From: Membranipora membranacea
Lineage: Eukaryota > Bryozoa > Gymnolaemata > Cheilostomatida > Membraniporidae
Length of the DNA: 64,000 nucleotides
Direction of reading: 5' to 3'
Assembly (NCBI GenBank): GCA_914767715.1
Contig: OU612068.1
Coordinates: 19,282,001-19,346,000 of the forward strand
Part shown: positions 1-13,100 of the stretch, piece by piece
Position numbering within the stretch: position 1 is the stretch's first letter
Layout of the letters: each line of letters begins with the position of its first letter
The notes under the pieces: model-generated
The model's input: the letters and a program-made list of their open reading frames with translations, nothing else
The model's database searches: none
Told to the model about the DNA's origin: nothing
Translations under genes and position numbers: made by a program

Positions 1-3000
1 GACTCATTCCCAGGAACCTGTAGACCTCATAGTCATAGACTGTTCTCTTCCACACAATGATATCACATATTATTATAGGTGCAGTGGTTCTCATCAGTGA
101 GAGCTTGTCTGGGTCTCCAACCTGGCTGTTCACCTCCTGCAAAATGACATGGATTAAAATGATTAACTCATCTGATTTGGGGTCGTATTGCCAATTGCCA
201 AGGGGAAATAACTCTTTAATATAATGCAGTGGACCAGGGAATTTCACGACATACATGTATAAACATGGTAAACGTCTTGCGCCTATTCTATGCAAGAAAA
301 TGCAAAAACACAAGTAAATACATGGAAAAAATGATAACAGAGTTTCAGGGTAGTAGAGTGGTCGGAAATATGAAACCAGAAAAAGGATGATTGCAATGGG
401 TATCACTGTGGTTCCAATTAACTCAGTATTGTTTTCATGAATCATGCTTAATGTACTTACAGTCCTCTGAATGTTAGCTTCCTTAGTCCTGTCATAGCCA
501 TTGACATAGAGATCGATACCAGCTATGTGATCCCATGAGAAAGCAATGTTACTCCATGAGTCTAGTGAGATGTTCACAGATAGTACATCTTCAGTCATGT
601 AGTAGATGGTCAAAGTCTCATTGATCGCCTCCTGAGTGTCGAATCGACCTATTGTGAATGATAAAACAGCCATAGTTAGATATACATATGATGCTCTATT
701 TGAATGAGTATTTTATGCATGCAGATGAAGACATAGAAGTAGAGACAAGTAGCAAATTTTGACACAAGTCTTTCGGCACAAGATATATATAATTAAATAA
801 AAAATATGTTCAAAAACATGAAACAGAACATTAGCTAGAACTAAGAGTTATTTCTTCATTACACACCTTTGACAGTGATGTTTCCAGCATCAATAGAAAC
901 TCTCCAGTTACTAGCTTTGAATATAAGTTCTGTGTCCGAGTCAGTCATACCCTCAGGGTATACCCAGAATGAGAAGGAGAGGCCATCTACTGCAGCAGAG
1001 TCGAGATCTGCTATACCAGCAGATGTTGTGCCAGTTATCTGTAAATTGATAATCAAAAGATTTAAATGGGGAATTATATTTAAACTTACAAATATGTATT
1101 AACCGGGACTGAAATATGATCATCAATTGTGCGGTAACTTAATTACTGTTTTAGCATGGACCATGCTTAAGATCAGCAGAGGATTTTCATTATTTACTTT
1201 GTGGAAAATACTTGTTGTTTTTATTTTGTATATAATAATATGTATAATTTATGATCACAAGCAAATACCCATATCTACAGTGAAGGTATATATATATGCT
1301 TACATTTTCCATTCTTACAAAACAACTTACTGTGACATCGGCTGCTCCTAGTTCTGACAGCTTCATACCCTGACCGTGACCTCTGGTAATATTTACGATG
1401 CCCTGTCCGTTACTGAAGGTCACAGAGTCATCACACGGCTCGTAGACATCAGCCACCCTGTAGTATGGGTTCTTATAAGAGGGTGGGTTGGGTAGCAGCT
1501 CTACTATGTCCTCCTGATACTTGAATATCGTCTCTTCTATCTCCTCAAGAGGTACTGCAAAAAGAGTTGGATGAATATGAAACACATGTACAAACTGGTA
1601 CTGAATCTTTGGAGTTATCTCTCCTTATCCAAGTGATCGAAGAAAAATAACTGGAGGAAATATCTGAAGATATTGTTTTTGTTATTTCATTCAATAAAGG
1701 AATCAGATGAAAAGGATCTCCAAAAGTCTAAGTTAAATTACAAGTTGAACGCAAATCAAATCACAAAACTTACTAATAGCTCCAGTGAACCATTTGAGCT
1801 TATCATCGGGGATGTAATGGTTCCAGAACGCCAGCTCGTCTATCTCAGCGTTAGTGAAGTCTTTCTCCTCCAGATTGTGTACTCTGCAGCCTACATAGAG
1901 TTTATTATCAGCAGGCATCTGTGGCTCATCTTTGACTCGCGAGAAAGGAATCTCCTCAAGCAAAGCTCCATTGATAAACATCTGTAACATGTACGCAGAG
2001 AGTTCATTATTATTTTTTCGTATTGACGTACAGATGGTCCCCGGACCGAGCAAGTCCACACTTGACCTCTGATAAAAAAATCCTTATTACATTCAGAGTT
2101 CCGACTACAAGGAGCCCTGGGGTCTTTGGAGTTGCCTGGATATTCATTGAAGGGAAGACAATCGCCAAAATCCTTATATGAATAAATAATGGCTAGGATG
2201 GCACAATGATCCTGTTCCTGTGTATGAGAAGAGGATTGTAAATTTGTGAAGGTTGTGAAGAGTGGATGCAGAACAGTAATTGAAATGAGAAAAAGTATGA
2301 TCACAAACCTGTACGCCAAGGTCTGCTTTCCATCTGAATGCCACATTGAACCACTCATCGGGAAGTATAGAAGCCGGTAGACTCTTCTCGACAAACCAAT
2401 ACACCTCTCCGTCAGCAATAATGGTCGCAACTTTCCTACCCAGCTGATACACAAAGAACCCTCCGTGGCCTGAGGCTGTAACAAAATAAAGTTTTCATTA
2501 CTTTTTATTGAACAGTTATGAATAGATTGTATGTAGATCAAGTTGATCAATTTGTCTGCATTAAGAGTTGCTCCCCTTGAGAAGAATGGAAACTACCCAA
2601 AATAAATGCAAGTTGGCTCAAACCAGATCTAGATTGTACATGGGGTGAAATGTGCAAAGCTTAGTCATAATTTGTTTGTCACCAACAATGGCGTGACAGT
2701 GTTGACGATACTGAGTAGAATTAAATGGGTAATTTGAATTTTTTAGATGATAACATTTCCGTATTATGAGTCACAAACACGCTACAATGTGATAAAGCAG
2801 AACATTCGTGATTATTTTGACAGCAGTCTTGAAGTGCCAAATAGATAACATTTTTACAGTGCAGTTTATTTCCAAATGATTTGGGCCGGTTTTGACAGCT
2901 GCCATCATTATTGAAATCAGCATGGCTGTGTTTGACAAAGCGGGTCATGGTGGAGCATATGTTGTGTAATAGCAAGCTAATGAGCAGATGGGAAGGTGTG

Positions 3001-6000
3001 TTCATTTGGGTCAGACGGGTGCCAAGGATGCATGAGCGGTGTGGCTGCAAAAAATGCAAAAACACAGAGGATTTTATTGATCGCAATTGAGCAGATACCT
3101 TGTTGATTGCCTGAAACAAAGGGAGAGTACGTCAAATTATTGTTATGGCAATATCAAACATCCATAACATATTATCAGAACAAAGGTGAAATCAATAAAA
3201 CATAACAATGCACTTTCGTCAGCCACTGTTTTATGCGCAATCAAAGCGCATTCACTAATTTCAAGGTCTCTCCGCACAGACTTCATAATAAGCAAGCCAA
3301 CCAGGATTTTATTTTTTCACAGGACCTTTCTCACAAAATACCATCAGAGATGAGATTTTGAGGCCTTTACCTTGACCATACAAATATATTTCATTTGGAA
3401 TCAATAATAATTATTGGTAATTCTCATGACAGTTTTGGGGGCAATAATATTATTTATTGAAAGATAGGAAATATTGCCCACTCACGACCAAATAAACACA
3501 GAATTTTAATTCTTTCGAATATGATAGTAAATAAGGGAAAGAGATACTTTACCAATCAAGATAAAGAAGTATTTATAGGAACTATTTTGAATGACACTTA
3601 TGGTAGAATTCGCAAATAATCTTTGGAAACAATTCGCAAATTTTGGACACTCACCAGATGCAACTATGCTCTGGATGACATTAGACTCAAAGTCCGCCTG
3701 TGAGAACTTTACCCAAACCTCCATAGACAAGCCTTCGGAACACGTGCTCGGGTCCACCACACATGTATGGTTCTCAGCCTCGAAGCCCGGGATCTAAAAA
3801 TAGCCCAAAACGCAAAAACTTAATACAGACCTTACATCACCAACTAAAAATATGACCAAAATATCACAAGAAGAAATCAAAACATGTTATGTCATATATA
3901 TCTACTTGGAAAGTTTAATAACACATGTCACAATAAAATGTGAAGAATAAAAACAGTGCGTCAGCGGTAATAGCAGAAGAAAACATTGGATTCGTGAGCT
4001 GCCAAAAAGCAGCGATGTGGGTGTGTTGAACTATATCTGACCTGAGCACATGAGTTTCAAGGAATATCAGGAAGAAGATATTGCTTAACATTTCTGTCAG
4101 CAAAACAAAGGAATCAATCGTATTTTAAGTCCTTGAAAACCGCATTTCAAGTGATAAAATAACACGATGACTATGAAAAGTGCAATTTTATGAGTTTCGG
4201 AACAAATATGTGGTGAAGCTTCCTTTCGAAATTAAAACAGATAAATAATTACCTTGATACATTGTTTTCGGATCTTGTTAAACTTGACTGTGTACCAGGT
4301 CGGTTCGCCGTTGATTGAATCATTGTTCTGTTGCAAATGACTTGTACTATAAACAGGAAAGAATCATCGTAATGGTTTTTCAACAGCTGAAACAGTCAAC
4401 AATTTTAATTATGTTGGTTTAAAAAATACAAACTATTCCAGTTGTTTTATATATCTTATCATAGTCAATAGAGATTATCAGCTAAATTTATTTATTTCAA
4501 TTTTTAATATTTGGGCAAAGTTTAGTACTCCCCTTAGTTTACATGAGTATAACCATAGATATTAATGTGACCATTATCACATTATATATTTCACTTATTT
4601 ATCTTGGTTCATTAACTGGTACAAATCAAGCATTATATATACATATATATGAAAATAAATTAATTTATGAATAATGCTTTGTTTTGTCTCTGCATGCACA
4701 CCTAATATATGAAATGCATATTTAACAGCAATCAAAGGTGCAACATATCTCACCTTGCATTGAAAAGGCCGAAGCTATATTCACCAGTATTCTGGAATAT
4801 CTCATTTGCACCACTGTCATAAAACTCATTGAATGACCAGTAGTAGTCTGCATTCCTGACATAGGCACCAGGAGGTACCATAAACTTCTCTGTAAAACGG
4901 GAAGTTGCAACTCGGAATGACACAATTGCTCTTTGGTGTCAACAGCAAAAAAATTATTTTCTGACGGAACGATACTGGTATACGACCTACCGTAGTGTCT
5001 CCACCTGTAAAGCTAAGTGGTGATTAAGTGATGGTTTTGAGAAGTGAGAATTTTATGAGGGATGAACAGACTAGATTCACGCACACAGAATGCCCACAGT
5101 CTTCCAGACAGACTAAAGATGATAAGATAATTAGATCAGCAATCACTCGATCAGGACAACCAGAAACCAAACATACACCATCCACATCAAGCACGGCACT
5201 GAGCTGAGCTGCACCAAAGTTCGCAAAGATCTCAAATTATTGATTTCTAACCATGACACCTGTGCAGTTCGTCAGCTCTAGTGGCTGAGCACCCCATTCC
5301 AGGGTTGAAATAACATCACGTCTCATTCTTTGCGTTCACATGGAGCTAAGGTTATAAATGTATTGTCAGCACTAGTCGGCTCAGCGCGTTACAGGGTTGA
5401 AATAACATAACACGTCTCATTCTTTGCGTTCACATGGAGCTAAGGTTATAAACGTATGTGATATCGTATAACCAAATCATAAGTCATCAATTATTCTTTT
5501 CTGGTAAAACCTACAAAAGAATATAGATAATAATATTGATGCGACACAGAATACTCAATAAACCGTCTATCAATTATTCATGTTATATGTATTGACAATT
5601 TAAACAGCTCACAAACACCTTTATCTGAAAATCGATACAGAGCGACCACCTTGTTAAAGATGAAATCTAGCTGATCCTCGACAAACAACCGACAACCGAA
5701 AAACAACATGGCTGCCCTATCTTTACATCAGTGAGATTTCATAAATAGAAATACCACGAGCACAAAAATGTTGATTAATAAGTTGAAATGTTGACAAATA
5801 AGTTGATTAAAAAACACCTGCCAAAGCTAATATAACAGAAGGACCCCATTAGTTGGCAAATCACATTTTTGGACAAAACTCTGATTATGATATTCCTTCA
5901 GCTAACTTAACAAGACGACCACATTAGTTGGCAAATCACATTTTTGGACAATATGAGATTCCTTTCTCAGATGTTAGACGGTTAGATAAGGTAGAAAGTT

Positions 6001-8881
6001 TGATTCACCGCTATAAATCACATCGGTACCAGCATATCGTTTCTACTTGGTATAAGATACCTGGCTCATTTGAATACGAACGGCAGTGCAGTGGGACGCA
6101 AGGTCCGCATTCATAGAATTGCTTTACACTTAATTTTTGTAGGTTAACAACCATTTTCTCATACATTCTAAGTACACAGCACCAACATTAAAGGTAACCG
6201 CACCCACCAAACGCAGCTAAATATGGAAAGGATGGTGTCAAGAAAGAGTCAAGTCAGCTTGATTCATTATAGCACCTACACTTATAACTAGATTTGGGGC
6301 TGAAAGTTTGCCGTCTGAGACCATGGGGTAGCTCAGGAACATCCTGTTCTATATGTTGATTGATTCCTCTAGGATGTGGTCGTGTAGACAGTGAATTTTG
6401 AATTAGTTATAATTCATTGGCAAAAAAGTGAATATTTGGGGGCTAATGAATGCACTAAAACCATGTTTTAAAGGTGCTTATCATTAGGGGCATATGATTG
6501 GTTCATGGACAAGTGGAACTTGCTGCCGGTTCCTGGCCCCACGCAGCAGTTTACCAAGCTATTAGGCCTCTAATATACACCCACAATATACACTTTTCCC
6601 AGCGGTAAAGGCAATCTGAGACCCAATTACCAACGTACAGCATATAACAGCGGGTTGGCTTAGATTTTAGAAATAGACGGTGGCCCTTTGGTTGATTGAT
6701 CAGTCTTGGTTATTAACCTTATAATCTACCAGTACTGTGGTTAATGTATAACATTATGTGGAGATGTGACCAACTCCTACCACCGCAAATAAGGAGATTA
6801 TCCCTCCCGCAACCCAATCATCCGACCCAACATCCAACCCAACATCAAACCCAACATATAACCGTTAAATATGTTAGAATTAAGAGTTGAAAAGTAAAAA
6901 AACTATAGTCTGTTATGTCCGCCCTTACTCCCAGAAGAAGAGCTTTTATAGGTAAGGGCCGGAGTTAAGGAAAAATGGTAGGGGGTGAAGTTACACCACA
7001 ATATGTATTGTAAGCTCCTCCTGTGGAGTCTGGGATTGGTCTCCAGCCTAAAAGTATGAAACTGATATCAATAGTATATGGAAGTCCCAAATGAGCTGAG
7101 TTTGACATGGAACATTCATTAATAGCATTTTTAGGTCACTCTATTGAGCATTCTAGGGGAGGTAGAGCGCCCCTGCCTTCCCTAGAACTACGGACCTGCA
7201 GTTGAGATATCAACTTTGTACCTAGAACAGGTATCTTGAGAGATTCTGAGAAGATTATAGGGCATTGTTGTTTTTTACTGATAACCTCAACAATAGGCAA
7301 AAAAATCAGGTCTGCTATTATTAGGTTTGTTATGATTATAAATACAAGTGGTGGTAAAAATAACTTGTTAGCACTACTTGAATGTGTTTAAGCTTTTTAC
7401 ATTTCGTTAGCATGTATTTAATAACAGTCTGCAGTAGTCAAGTCTTCCCCACATTACCTAATGAAATAAGAATTGGCAGCTCATGTCTGGCTTTAAAGCA
7501 TCAAAAAGTTAGACCTGTCTGATAAGAAATTTGTAAGGCTCAAAAGCCCCGATGTAAAGTGCAGGCATAAGGCCGACATACATAAATTTGGCTGCCCAAC
7601 GTATGAGCAGGATGTCCTTTGATGCCATGATAGACAGAGTTTTAACTTATTTATAAGTTGATGAGCACTTCAGGGATAGGGGACATGATCAAAGAAGAAA
7701 CTATCAAATTTGAGTTTGATAAAGAGTTGAGCAAACCAGGACAGCCGCTTTTTTAGACTTCGGACTATCAGACTGGCACATCAGTTTTGAAATTTTAAAT
7801 ATTTCTTTTTATATACATCCTGCTTATCATACTCGTGCCATCGAATAGATTAATCCAGCGCACAAAAATTGAAACAGATTGACCCACTTTTGGAGGAAGA
7901 AAAAACTTAGTTTCACTTTAACAGTTCCAAAAAGTCCGAATTTTGATCGAAAATCCTGATGTGGCCTCGCACATGGATTCTCTCTTCTCGCAAGCAAATT
8001 CTGGAAGGATCAACTTAGATACCTCGTTACTTGGCTTCTGGTGGTCGAAGAGGGTCAGTTTAGGGTTTGTTTCGTAGCTGGCTATCTGGGGCAACTTTGC
8101 TGATTCCAACATTAATTTCATTGATATTCCAAAAATAAAACTGCCAAATCTAGTCATGTTGCCAAAAAGAACACATTGGAGTGAAGCTATTGTGTGGATG
8201 CATCGAAAATCCCCTCTTTTGTCTAGCAAATCTTGTCTTATCTTTTCCTCCAATAGACAGTTTTCTGAGCTCTTATTTATGTCTCAATTCGGAGTTGTCC
8301 TCTCTCCAGTTTGGTACTTTTAACCCACGCCGCATAGGAAAAACCTGCTAAAAGAGGGTTATCTTGAAAACCGCTTATGTTAGGGAAAACTGATTTTTGA
8401 TTCAGAGTCTGCACCATTGAAAACCCTGTGAGACAAGGTTTCCAAAACATTGGAGACATGAATGTTGATCAATCATAATTTTAGCGACGAAACTCATGAA
8501 AAATTCTGCCAAATTGTCCGCAAAACTGGCAGAAAATGCTATAATTGACTATCCAAATACTAAAATGATTTCCCAAACTATGTCCATATGAGTTTTCAAT
8601 GCTGCAGATTCTGAAACAAAAATCATTTTTATCCTATTATAAGCGGTTATCAATAAAACCCTCTTTTCAGCGTGTTTTTCCTATGCGGCGTGGGTTAAAA
8701 GTACCAAACTGGAGAGAGGACAACTCCGTACTGAGGCCTAAATCAGAGCTCAGAAAACTGTCTATTGCAGTCACTAAAATCAAGCTTTGAAAGCTTCTGG
8801 TTTCAATGAATGGGTCTGATCGCAGAACTTACTGTCAAAAGGCACCTTGGCAACATGAGGGAAAAGTTTAACATCCATGCT
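1..8881 (-). CDS. Laminin-G-like multi-module protein (partial; continues past the left edge)
   Basis: Ten exons chain in frame: 8833-8881, 4754-4889, 4253-4346, 3655-3793, 2309-2475, 1774-1981, 1331-1554, 867-1038, 461-648, 136-1. About 503 residues are visible from the Met at 8878. They form two successive concanavalin-A/laminin-G (LamG) modules. Module 1 (about residues 25-263) starts with YYWSFNEFYD and has a CVVDPSTCSEGLSMEVWVKF strand and a FINGALLEE hairpin. Module 2 (about 264-503) repeats the plan with YYRVADVYE, LSFSFWVYPEG and LYVNGYD. In marine invertebrates such modules are common in adhesion-type receptors with GPS or transmembrane parts, so such parts may lie beyond base 1; that is inference. 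No signal peptide precedes the Met at 8878, and an acceptor-like TGTAG sits right before this exon, so an upstream first exon is probably missing. The 3.9-kb first intron holds the inverted repeat at 8.2-8.8 kb and short tandem duplications. Confidence 0.82.
5264..5456. repeat. Tandem duplication of about 95 bp (two copies)
   Basis: The block around GTCAGC...AGGGTTGAAATAAC through TTCACATGGAGCTAAGGTTATAAA occurs twice, at about 5264-5361 and 5355-5456, with only a few differences. It lies in the first intron of the LamG-like gene. No coding reading is supported. Confidence 0.75.
5826..5953. repeat. Tandem duplication of about 75 bp (two copies)
   Basis: ATTAGTTGGCAAATCACATT followed by TTTGGACAA occurs at about 5848 and again at about 5923. 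The preceding 20-25 bases (GCTAA..TAACA..) are also similar. It lies in the same intron as the 5.3-kb duplication. Confidence 0.7.
7918..8000 (-). pseudogene. Possible decayed LamG exon
   Basis: On the minus strand an acceptor-like CTTCCAG at 8001-8007 leads into 26 open codons, ending at TGA/TAA near 7918. They read EFACEKRESMCEATSGFSIK then IRTFW. The paired Cys followed by an amphipathic strand ending in Trp resembles the CVVDPSTCSEGLSMEVW strand of the adjacent LamG gene. No donor in a compatible phase is visible, so it could be a dead duplicate exon, an alternative terminal exon, or chance. Confidence 0.25.
8245..8770. repeat. Large inverted repeat (arms about 180-230 bp)
   Basis: The left arm (about 8245-8480) and right arm (about 8530-8770) are reverse complements. 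The core shared by 8295-8340 and 8672-8730 is nearly identical (GGAGTTGTCCTCTCTCCAGT, CCCACGCCGCATAGGAAAAA), and outer parts are diverged. The two arms encode the same peptide outward: minus from the left arm, plus from the right arm. It includes GFSYAAWVKSTKLERGQL, which is LamG-strand-like. The left arm keeps an open frame (8277-8459, minus); the right arm is only partly open. Confidence 0.75.
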
Positions 8882-10133
8882 CTACATATAATGTTAAATT
8901 AAAAATTATTGGATTCATGTGACAATCAAAATTGGAATATGGAATTAATATCGAAGACTTATCATGCGGCTATTATTATGTTATTATCATAATTGTTATC
9001 ACACATTTATTTAGATTAAATAACACTCAAAAAACCCCAACACGTATTTTGGCATGTATCTTGATATGTCATTCATCTTGACATTACAAATATGGATTAT
9101 TAAACGGTTATTAAAAATGATGAAAGTTGCCAAAGAGCAAAGCTTGAACATGATATGCAATCAATGCTAGGCATTTCATCATGACAATGTCTTTATTACC
9201 ACAGTTTTGGTTTCCTCTAGAAAATAAGATTAGATAAGATGAAACTTTATGCCATAAGAGTTAAATTTAGCTTGCAAAGGGAAAAAGATAAAATTTATTC
9301 AATTAAAAATTAATTTTTTCAAAATACCACACATTGTTGAACTGGTTGAAGAAATGATAATACTATTATGATAAGAGCAATGAAAGTTAGGAAATTAACT
9401 GACAGTATAATAAGATAATTTCATACCAAAGCACATGAAATTAATTGACCAGGATTTTTTAGTAAAAACATGGGAAAAATAACAGGACAGCCTTATGCTG
9501 ACTGATAATGCAATATAATAGTCATCAGAACATCAGATTAGATACCTTGATACCAGGTTGTGGGAGTAAGATTAATTTTAACGAAAAAATGTTGATTTAT
9601 GAATAAAAAGACATCAGAAAATGACCACTCAACAAACCATTATTTAAATTGAATTGACTTTTTATAAAATTCCACTCCTTTGAAAGTTAATAATTAAGCC
9701 CCGGAGTGTCAATTAATTTTTAGTCAAATAACTAAAGATACACTCTGATTTATAATTAATGTGAAAACAAATACAAATACCTTAGATCAGCTGATTTGAG
9801 CAAACAGGAGATAGTTAGAGATTCAGTGATCACTTGTTTAAATAAGTTAGGGCGTGGGAAAATTGAGCAAATGCTTCGTCCTTCGGGTCATGGACAATGA
9901 GATACTGGTACTGGTTAGGTATAATAGGCATAGATTTCTATCACAGATTAATTTCGTTGGGTCAGCCCAAAAACAAGTTTTCCAATTTGCTGATCAGAAG
10001 GAATATATACTTTATACCTTTATTCTTTATTTTGAGCCGATCAAAGTCACACAGGCAACAAGTAATAGAAAAAGAATCAAGAGAATCTTAGAAATAGACT
10101 TTTAAAGTATAGTGATGACCAAGGAGTTAGGGA
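8882..10133. other. Intergenic spacer between two tandem surface-protein genes
   Basis: AT-rich sequence with no supported exon. Minus-strand AATAAA motifs near 10018 and 10027 (TTTATT on the plus strand) could serve as polyadenylation signals for the upstream lectin gene. A first exon of the LamG-like gene may be hidden here. Confidence 0.5.
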
Positions 10134-13100
10134 TCAGACAACCTGAAAGGTTTGCTCATAATCCTGATATTGAGAGACGGGTATTCTGTAATCTGGTAAC
10201 TCATCTTTGTCATAGTTCATCTTACTATAATACTCATCATCCTCGGTCGGCTCAAACGTTCCGTCATCTCCGTATCTGCACTCCATATAACAGCCCATCA
10301 GATTACCTTTAATCCTACAAGAACAGCCCGTGTGAAAAGTTAACTTTGTACCATCGTAAGTGGGGTCTCGATAAATATTAAAAGTGAAGAGACAATTCGA
10401 ATATTTGATAAAGGGAAGAGTGATATTATATACAAAGCCGCGGTGATGTTTGAGCATTCTAGGATGATATTATTAGCCAACATAGATATTTTAACATATT
10501 TGATTTTTCATTATAAAATAATATTCATAATAATTCGATTGTGACGCTGTCGATTTAGTTTACACCCTCGTGTCATCGCCAACCTGTTTAAATTTAGACG
10601 GGTGCGGTCAATAACTATGGAAGGATAAATACTTGAGTACCGCTGACTCCATGGGAACCTTGAACTGCAGGCGTAAATATAAACAACGCCTAGAAAGATG
10701 AATGTCAGTTTCTTCTTCGAGGGGAGTTTTCACACAAGAAAAGCATTGTTTGATAGGACATCAAATAACCATAAGTGAAAGTACGTGCCATGGCTAATTT
10801 TTGTCACTTGATTGCCACCTGCCATAACATCATTGCAACATGCAGGTTATTCTGTTTTCTGCTACCAAAATTATGAATTATATACATAAATGTATAATAT
10901 CCAAAACCCCGAAACGGCAGCAATTTGATCCAGTCAAAACATACATGCTCAAGGTAGCATATATGGTTATGGATCGAGTAAATAAGACTGTGTAGAAATA
11001 CTTTCACTATTTGGGATCAGCAACCATAGTAAGAGAGGCTGAGTGTTTATGAGTCAAATTGAGTTAAATTATTTATCATCATTCATTATTCCTGGTGAGT
11101 TGGAACTTTATAATGTTTCAATATCCCGTTTGGCTGAGAACAAACCCGATTTATTCCTCGATATTCATAACTCAATCATTTAACTTATGTCATGGCCTTG
11201 ACAAACCTCACTGTGAACGAAACAAATTATGGGGTCATCCACTGTTTATAAAAGACTGTTATAAACAGTGGATGACCGATGAGAGACCATGAGAGAATGG
11301 TGTTTGTCATAACAAGTAATGAGTGGTGCCCAAACAATTTGGATGAGGCATTTTATGTCCAAAATCCTATACCAAACGGACTAGACATGTCACCACCCAG
11401 CATTTAGTGAAATCAGAGACCATAGAAATCTACTGTCTCTGGTGAAACTTCAAACGTCTCATCTCCAAATGACTGGTCTCTTAGTATTTCCTGATGAGAG
11501 CAGTTTTACTCTAAGCTCAAAATGGCGGCAAGGACCTGAGCCGGATCTAAGTTTTATCTGGGAAAATAGCACAACATAAATATACAGGTCAAATTAGGCC
11601 TATGAATGTTGCAAGAGGAAAACATTTCAAATGAACTGACAAGGAATTAACGGATATGGAAACTTTATTTGCACCCCAACCAGTTGGTTGTGATACAAAG
11701 AGGCCAATCGTATTATATAAAATTTCTGGTGATGTAAACAGTGTCTAATTTAAAACATTAAATTAGCAGAAAATGACAAATTCAATTCCCTGACTTGGCA
11801 AAATAGGCCACACCCAATAGTAAACTGACCCATAAGTCTTGGAATTGCGACAATATTTTGGGGGAAATAAAAACTTGTTTCTTTGGCGCAGAAAATCTTT
11901 GCATGTAAACAACAACGCTCTAGAATCTAGATATTGAGATTTTAAAATTGCAAGACAACAAAAAATTGAGGATTTCTCAGGAATCAGATGTTTCCACACC
12001 GGGTGACGATGACTTAGTGAGGCGTTTCAGTAATTATCTTTATTGCATCGTGTCACCTTGTGGGAGACCGCAGAAAAAACATCCGCATGACGCCGCCGTG
12101 TTCACGTCCTCAACATGGACATGGAATTTATCCCACCTTGAGCTTTCATCATGGTTTCCTGGGGAAATTTAAAATTTGAAGTCCTAAGCCAACCAATCTT
12201 TTAATATAAGTTTTCGAGTTGATAGGTTGAAGGAAATAGTGTATTGAATTTTGTAAGAAGAGGTAAACTCAACCTGGGAGTTGATCAGATACTGCCGATA
12301 TCTGCACCAAAGTTTTGTCTATGATTAGCGCTGCAAACACCAACTATTATTCAACAGTTAAAAAGGAAAGTGTATTGGTAATTACCTGGCTATTTCTTTT
12401 GACATAGTGGCTATATCTAAAATCACAATCAGAAGGACGATTCCGAGCATCACAAAGGACATTGAGGCACCTATAGATATATCCACAGGGTCTGTAGAGA
12501 AAGGTCCCGACGTCTTAGCCTGAGGGACTGGGTCTCCCAGGGTGGGTAACGGTGTCACTGTAGTTGTGGTAGCTAAAATGAGATAATCAGAACTGGAAGA
12601 TTAAAATATGGACAAAACGTGCAACCGCAAATCAAAAGTATCAACAGGTGCTCCAAAATATGCCAAAAATATAGAGAGAGGAATGCATTAAAGTGCATAT
12701 AAAGTGTCTAACTGTCTGTCTGGGGGGAACCTGGAGATATTGAGGGATGAATATGGGTAACAGAACAAACATATTAAGCAACAAGATGGCGCTGGACATA
12801 AAAGCATAAGAAGCCATCTCAAAGATTAATAGATTGGTAAAATTTATGACCGTAAACAGACATAGCCAGTCTGTAGGGTCCTGGCAGTAGGGTTTATATG
12901 CTGAAACTTTGGAGGTCTGAAACGAACAGTCTAGGATGGTGCTGAATCGAATAAATCATCTGGAGTTTCTTGTTATTTCCGCAAACAACAACTCAAGACA
13001 TATTTGACCCACTTCCTCGCATACCGTGATCATAGTTTGATTATAATTAATTTGAACATTGATTTAGCTCCCGCCCCCCTCTTGACATTGATCAAAACCC

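Noticed and set aside
1988-2059. Coding continuation upstream of the FINGALLEE exon of the LamG-like gene
   Set aside because: Joining 2309-2475 directly to 1774-1981 gives a perfect LamG strand (WKADLGVQ-MFINGA) with matching phase, so this stretch is intron.
2721-3119. Minus-strand 132-aa frame in a LamG-gene intron
   Set aside because: The flanking exons join in phase without it, and the composition does not resemble LamG or another known domain.
10315-10457. Extension of the lectin-gene last exon to an upstream Met (minus frame open to 10457)
   Set aside because: A clear acceptor (TTCTTGTAG) at about 10315 restores phase with the membrane-helix exon; the upstream part is intron.
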